Positions 32,666 to 35,171 of a stretch of DNA of 35,171 bases are shown in pieces. Source of the stretch: a virus. The stretch spans positions 1 to 35,171 of the IMG/VR virus record IMGVR_UViG_3300017598_000640; one strand, written 5' to 3'. Below the pieces are notes generated by a model. That model saw only the letters and a list, made by a program, of their open reading frames with translations, had not been told where the DNA came from and searched no databases. The position numbers were made by a program, and so were the translations under genes. The first letter of the stretch is position 1. The number at the start of each line of letters is the position of its first letter.

Positions 32666-33052
32666 TTACTGCCCTAGAATAATTATTACCTTTGCACCAG
32701 CAGTATACGAACCATCACCAACATCAAGAAAAGGTCTAAACCCTGCATTTGGTTGTGGATAGTATATTGTTTCACTATCATATGCCGTAGCTGCTTTTTT
32801 CTCAAAGATGGTAGGCCCAGCGGCATTAGTATCTTTTATAACACAATGATCATCAGTTGCAGTAGGGATGAAAGTAATAGATATAATATTTACCCTACTC
32901 ATACCAGCACCAAGAGTTGCCGTCCATAACCAATCTGAATCTACCGCTGTAAGTTCGATTGCTGGAGAGATATAGGTTATGGTATTAACAGCATGAGATG
33001 AACTTGCAAAAAACAATAAGCCTATAAACAACATAACTAATCTTTTCTTCAT
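32666..33052 (-). CDS. Secreted protein with Sec signal peptide, unknown function
   Basis: A 128-residue protein that opens with a clear signal peptide: MKKRL, then a hydrophobic core LFIGLLFF, then an SSSHA cleavage motif with cut expected after Ala22. The mature part is beta-rich (TYISPAIEL, NIISITFIP, FLDVGDGSYTAGAKVIIILG) with no cysteine pair beyond one Cys. Good ribosome site (GGGAGG). An exported protein between portal and virion-type genes is unusual; it may change the host envelope or be a virion part whose signal-like start has another use. No family is recognised. Confidence 0.65.
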   Translation of the reverse strand: MKKRLVMLFIGLLFFASSSHAVNTITYISPAIELTAVDSDWLWTATLGAGMSRVNIISITFIPTATDDHCVIKDTNAAGPTIFEKKAATAYDSETIYYPQPNAGFRPFLDVGDGSYTAGAKVIIILGQ

Positions 33053-33084
33053 TTTAAAACCTCCCTTGTTATAATTTAAAATAT

Positions 33085-33501
33085 TTAAACACTAGGTTCT
33101 TTAACTGACATTTTAAGGTCAAGTTCATATTGGTTCCCATAACTTGTAATACCCCTATAAGTGATTAAGTACTTAGAAAGGGCAACTGTCCCTGCTTGTA
33201 TTCGTGTAACAAGCATGGCATTAGTCACAGGAGTAGCTGTAATATCATCACTATCTGCTGTAGTCACGACCTTATCATCATTGTCCAAAACAATGGCTGA
33301 TGAGTCCAGTCCATCTTTATCAACAGCTATAATGGTACTTGTTCCTACAACTAAAATCTCACCCTCTGTCATTGCCCAGGAAAAATCCACACCCATAAGA
33401 TAACTTTCCCAAGGTTGCTTGTAAAAAGTCTCTGCTATCGGTGATTTTGGCTTTACTAATCCCATACCCATACCTCCTACATATTCAAAAACTCTAGCCA
33501 T
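33085..33501 (-). CDS. Beta-sandwich virion-type protein, unknown function
   Basis: A 138-residue protein. After a start of about 30 residues (MARVFEYVGGMGMG) it shows a run of beta strands: YLMGVDFSWAMTEGEILVVGTSTIIAVD near 34-61, then two more pairs ending ITYRGITSYGNQYELDLKMSV. The pattern of an Asp/Trp start, a GE/GD turn and alternating strands closing with a long strand pair is common in phage fibre-adaptor or decoration-type sandwich proteins. It begins in TAATG overlap with the giant serine-rich gene, suggesting joint production. No motif fixes the role. Confidence 0.55.
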   Translation of the reverse strand: MARVFEYVGGMGMGLVKPKSPIAETFYKQPWESYLMGVDFSWAMTEGEILVVGTSTIIAVDKDGLDSSAIVLDNDDKVVTTADSDDITATPVTNAMLVTRIQAGTVALSKYLITYRGITSYGNQYELDLKMSVKEPSV

Positions 33502-35006
33502 TAGACTATGTACTCAAAAGTTTTCTTTAATGCCTTATGTTCAAAAGTTTTCTTTAATGCCTTATGTTCAAAAGTCCTAACAACATTATAAAACTCTCTA
33601 TCTCTTGATGAACTAGATTCTGATTCTGATTCTGAGCTACTCGATATTGATCCAGACGATGATGATACACTTGACACAGATGTTGAGCTACTTGATATTG
33701 AAATAGATGAACTAGATGATGATTCTGATGATTCACTACTATTAGAACTACTGGAACTTTCACTTGAGCTACTTAAACTTGAACTGCTTAAAGATGACTC
33801 CGAAGAATTTGATGTTGAACTTTCAGACGATGATGATTCTGATGATTCACTACTTGTAGAACTTATTGAGCTACTTGATATTGAGCTTATAGATACTGAT
33901 GATTCTGAACTTTCAGAAGACACTGAACTAACAGACGATATAGATTCAGAAGAACTATCTGATGAAGATGACAATGAACTAGATAATGACTCAGAACTCT
34001 TTGAGCCACTTTCACTAGAACTTTCGGAAGACAAACTTGCTGAACTGCTACTACTTGAACTTGATGAACTTGATGAACTATTTGAGCTACTTGACAAACT
34101 AGATGTCGAACTGCTTGATGAAGATGACAATGAACTATCAGAACTTGTACTGGATTCTGATATAGAGCTTGTAGATGATTCTGATGATTCACTAGAAGTA
34201 GAACTGATAGATAATGATGAACTTGAACTACTTGAACTTTCAGATGATAAACTACTTGAGCTATCACTACTGATAGAACTGATAGAACTTTCAGAGCTTG
34301 ATGAAAAAGAAGATTTTGAACCGCTTTCACTACTTGAACTTTCAGACACTGATTCAGAACTACTAAGTGAACTACTACTTGATTCAGAATCAGAACTAAT
34401 AGATTCTGACGAACTAGAACTACTACTAGAGTTAGACGAACTAGAACTAGAGCTTGATTCTGAACTAGATGATGAACTACTCTCACTAGAGCTTGAACTG
34501 CTACTTGATTCACTAGAGCTGGATGAACTTTCACTAGACCATAAACTAGAGCTCGATTCTGATGAAGATGAACTGCTACTTGATTCTGAACTACTAGAGC
34601 TAGATAATGACGAACTAGATGACGAACTGCTATCACTAGAACTACTTGAATTAGAAGATGATGAAGAACTGCTAGAGCTTAAACTAGAACTGGAGCTGCT
34701 AGAGCTTAAACTACTCGAACTAGATAATGATGAATGTGAACTACTACTAGATTCTGATGATATGCTAGAATCTGATGATAAAGAACTTTGTGAACTAGAT
34801 GACGAACTTTCTCCATCTATTGATATTGAGGATTCTGAAGATACACTTGAAACACTTGATTCTGAGCTTGAACTCCCTGCCGCATCCTCTTCAAACGCAT
34901 ACTGTACCACATCAGCAGCAGACAGGGTATTAGTAACAATGACCCATTTACCGTTGTCCCAAACTATCTGGTGGCCGTCTCCGTGATTAGCGTAGGTGAA
35001 TGCCAT
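33501..35006 (-). CDS. Giant serine-rich protein, probable virion component
   Basis: A 501-residue protein. Residues 1-44 appear folded (IVWDNGKWVIVTNTLSAADV), residues 45-467 are a serine tract with Glu, Asp, Leu, Thr, Asn, Ile and Val sprinkled in, and residues 468-501 end in a repeated strand-like unit, TFEHKALKK twice and then TFEYIV. No signal peptide, LPXTG or membrane segment is present, so it is not a classic serine-rich surface adhesin of Gram-positive bacteria. With two structured ends it may be a flexible stalk joining two virion parts. ATG 35006 overlaps the stop of the zinc-ribbon gene (TAATG); no separate ribosome site is seen, so translation is probably coupled. Confidence 0.75.
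   Translation of the reverse strand: MAFTYANHGDGHQIVWDNGKWVIVTNTLSAADVVQYAFEEDAAGSSSSESSVSSVSSESSISIDGESSSSSSQSSLSSDSSISSESSSSSHSSLSSSSSLSSSSSSSSLSSSSSSSSSNSSSSSDSSSSSSSSLSSSSSSESSSSSSSSESSSSLWSSESSSSSSESSSSSSSSESSSSSSSESSSSSSSSNSSSSSSSSESISSDSESSSSSLSSSESVSESSSSESGSKSSFSSSSESSISSISSDSSSSLSSESSSSSSSSLSISSTSSESSESSTSSISESSTSSDSSLSSSSSSSTSSLSSSSNSSSSSSSSSSSSSASLSSESSSESGSKSSESLSSSLSSSSDSSSESISSVSSVSSESSESSVSISSISSSSISSTSSESSESSSSESSTSNSSESSLSSSSLSSSSESSSSSNSSESSESSSSSSISISSSSTSVSSVSSSSGSISSSSESESESSSSRDREFYNVVRTFEHKALKKTFEHKALKKTFEYIV
33514..33575 (-). repeat. 27-bp tandem repeat at the 3' end of the serine-rich gene
   Basis: Bases 33514-33540 and 33541-33567 are identical 27-mers, followed by 8 bases of a third copy. 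In protein they encode the unit KTFEHKALK, which repeats in frame just before the C-terminus. Confidence 0.9.
33606..34874 (-). repeat. Serine-rich low-complexity tract (423 codons)
   Basis: Codons 45-467 of the gene at 33501-35006. In one sample (34739-34681) the serines are encoded by TCA, TCT, TCG, TCC, AGT and AGC within 20 codons, so all six codons are mixed. Imperfect short DNA repeats are still present and make the tract prone to misassembly and length change. Confidence 0.9.
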
Positions 35007-35170
35007 TAATTAATGTCCATAGTAGTATCTGTAGTCTCAATTTTCACTGCACTATTTCCACATTTTTTACAAGACATAACCCCTTGTTGCCAAACCCAGT
35101 GAACACCTCCACATTTATCACAACCTACGTCTGGCATCTCAAAATGCTGCCACCCATCGGTTTCTTTCAT
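35006..35170 (-). CDS. Small zinc-ribbon protein (54 aa), possibly cut by the window edge
   Basis: A 54-codon frame from ATG at 35170-35168 to TAA at 35008-35006, which overlaps the next ATG as TAATG. Two CxxC pairs, CDKC (17-20) and CKKC (34-37), 13 residues apart, form a simple zinc ribbon with VHWVWQQGVMS between them. The region upstream of the ATG lies outside the window, so an earlier start cannot be excluded. Function unknown; small zinc ribbons are frequent near phage packaging genes. Confidence 0.6.
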   Translation of the reverse strand: MKETDGWQHFEMPDVGCDKCGGVHWVWQQGVMSCKKCGNSAVKIETTDTTMDIN

Positions 35171-35171
35171 C

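Noticed and set aside
33887-34636. Long minus-strand frame rich in Val, Gln, His and Leu inside the giant serine gene
   Set aside because: It is a shifted reading of the serine tract, which avoids stops in this frame. It has no start context and no domain-like sequence. The same applies to 17311-17745, 17746-18129 and 33554-33763.
33606-34874. Serine tract as a plain DNA microsatellite or CRISPR-like array
   Set aside because: Units are irregular in length and sequence, all six serine codons occur, and there are no constant repeats separated by unique spacers.
33501-35006. Classic bacterial serine-rich repeat adhesin
   Set aside because: It lacks the special signal peptide, the binding region and the LPXTG anchor; it is coupled to phage virion genes instead.
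1-35171. tRNA genes, insertion sequences, integrase or attachment sites
   Set aside because: I saw no cloverleaf, transposase, recombinase motif or flanking duplication that would support any of these. The tyrosine-recombinase-like end of 27563-31147 fits topoisomerase IB, not an integrase.

Overview
The window looks like a stretch of an AT-rich tailed bacteriophage or prophage genome (Caudoviricetes, siphovirus with a lambda-type tail). From the right edge leftwards almost every gene is on the minus strand and tightly packed, with many TAATG and ATGA stop/start overlaps, as in one long late operon. The host is not identifiable from sequence alone. The lambda-type tail-tip set (M, L, K, I, J), a Sec signal peptide protein and lipopolysaccharide-type glycosyltransferases make a Gram-negative host the best guess.

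Layout in transcription order. Head module (about 35170 to 23150): small zinc ribbon, a giant serine-rich protein, a beta-rich virion-type protein, a signal-peptide protein, portal, a 1194-residue MuF-type minor head protein, three small genes, a promoter, scaffold, SU10/DUF5309-type major capsid, two duplicated small serine-tailed proteins, and neck/completion proteins. Tail module (23147 to 10136): terminator, major tail protein, tail assembly chaperone with a -1 frameshift, tape measure, then M, L, K, I and J homologues. After J come small membrane, coiled-coil, DUF1353 and Lar-like genes (10133 to 8566). A carbohydrate cassette follows (8514 to 2308): a GT9-GT4 fusion, a radical SAM enzyme, two further glycosyltransferase-like proteins and two hexapeptide-repeat acyltransferases. 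The operon ends with a MOA-agglutinin-like papain-fold protein and a hypothetical gene that meets a short plus-strand operon (1 to 1295) tail to tail.

The most striking object is the minor head protein at 27563-31147. It reads as MuF head-morphogenesis domain, HEFGH metallopeptidase, ADP-ribosyltransferase-like domain and a complete type IB DNA topoisomerase with its catalytic residues apparently intact, all in one chain. MuF proteins sit inside the capsid next to the portal, so this looks like an effector that could be packaged and possibly injected with the DNA.

The second theme is serine. Five proteins of the structural operon carry runs built mostly of serine with scattered acidic residues: the 501-residue protein, the N-terminal 354 residues of the L-like tail protein, the end of the major tail protein, and two small paralogues next to the capsid gene. 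All six serine codons are mixed in these tracts, so the protein sequence and not a DNA microsatellite is being maintained. With a glycosyltransferase/acyltransferase/radical SAM cassette in the same operon, a testable idea is that the phage decorates its own virion with glycans on serine-rich stalks. Conversion of host surface polysaccharide is the main alternative.
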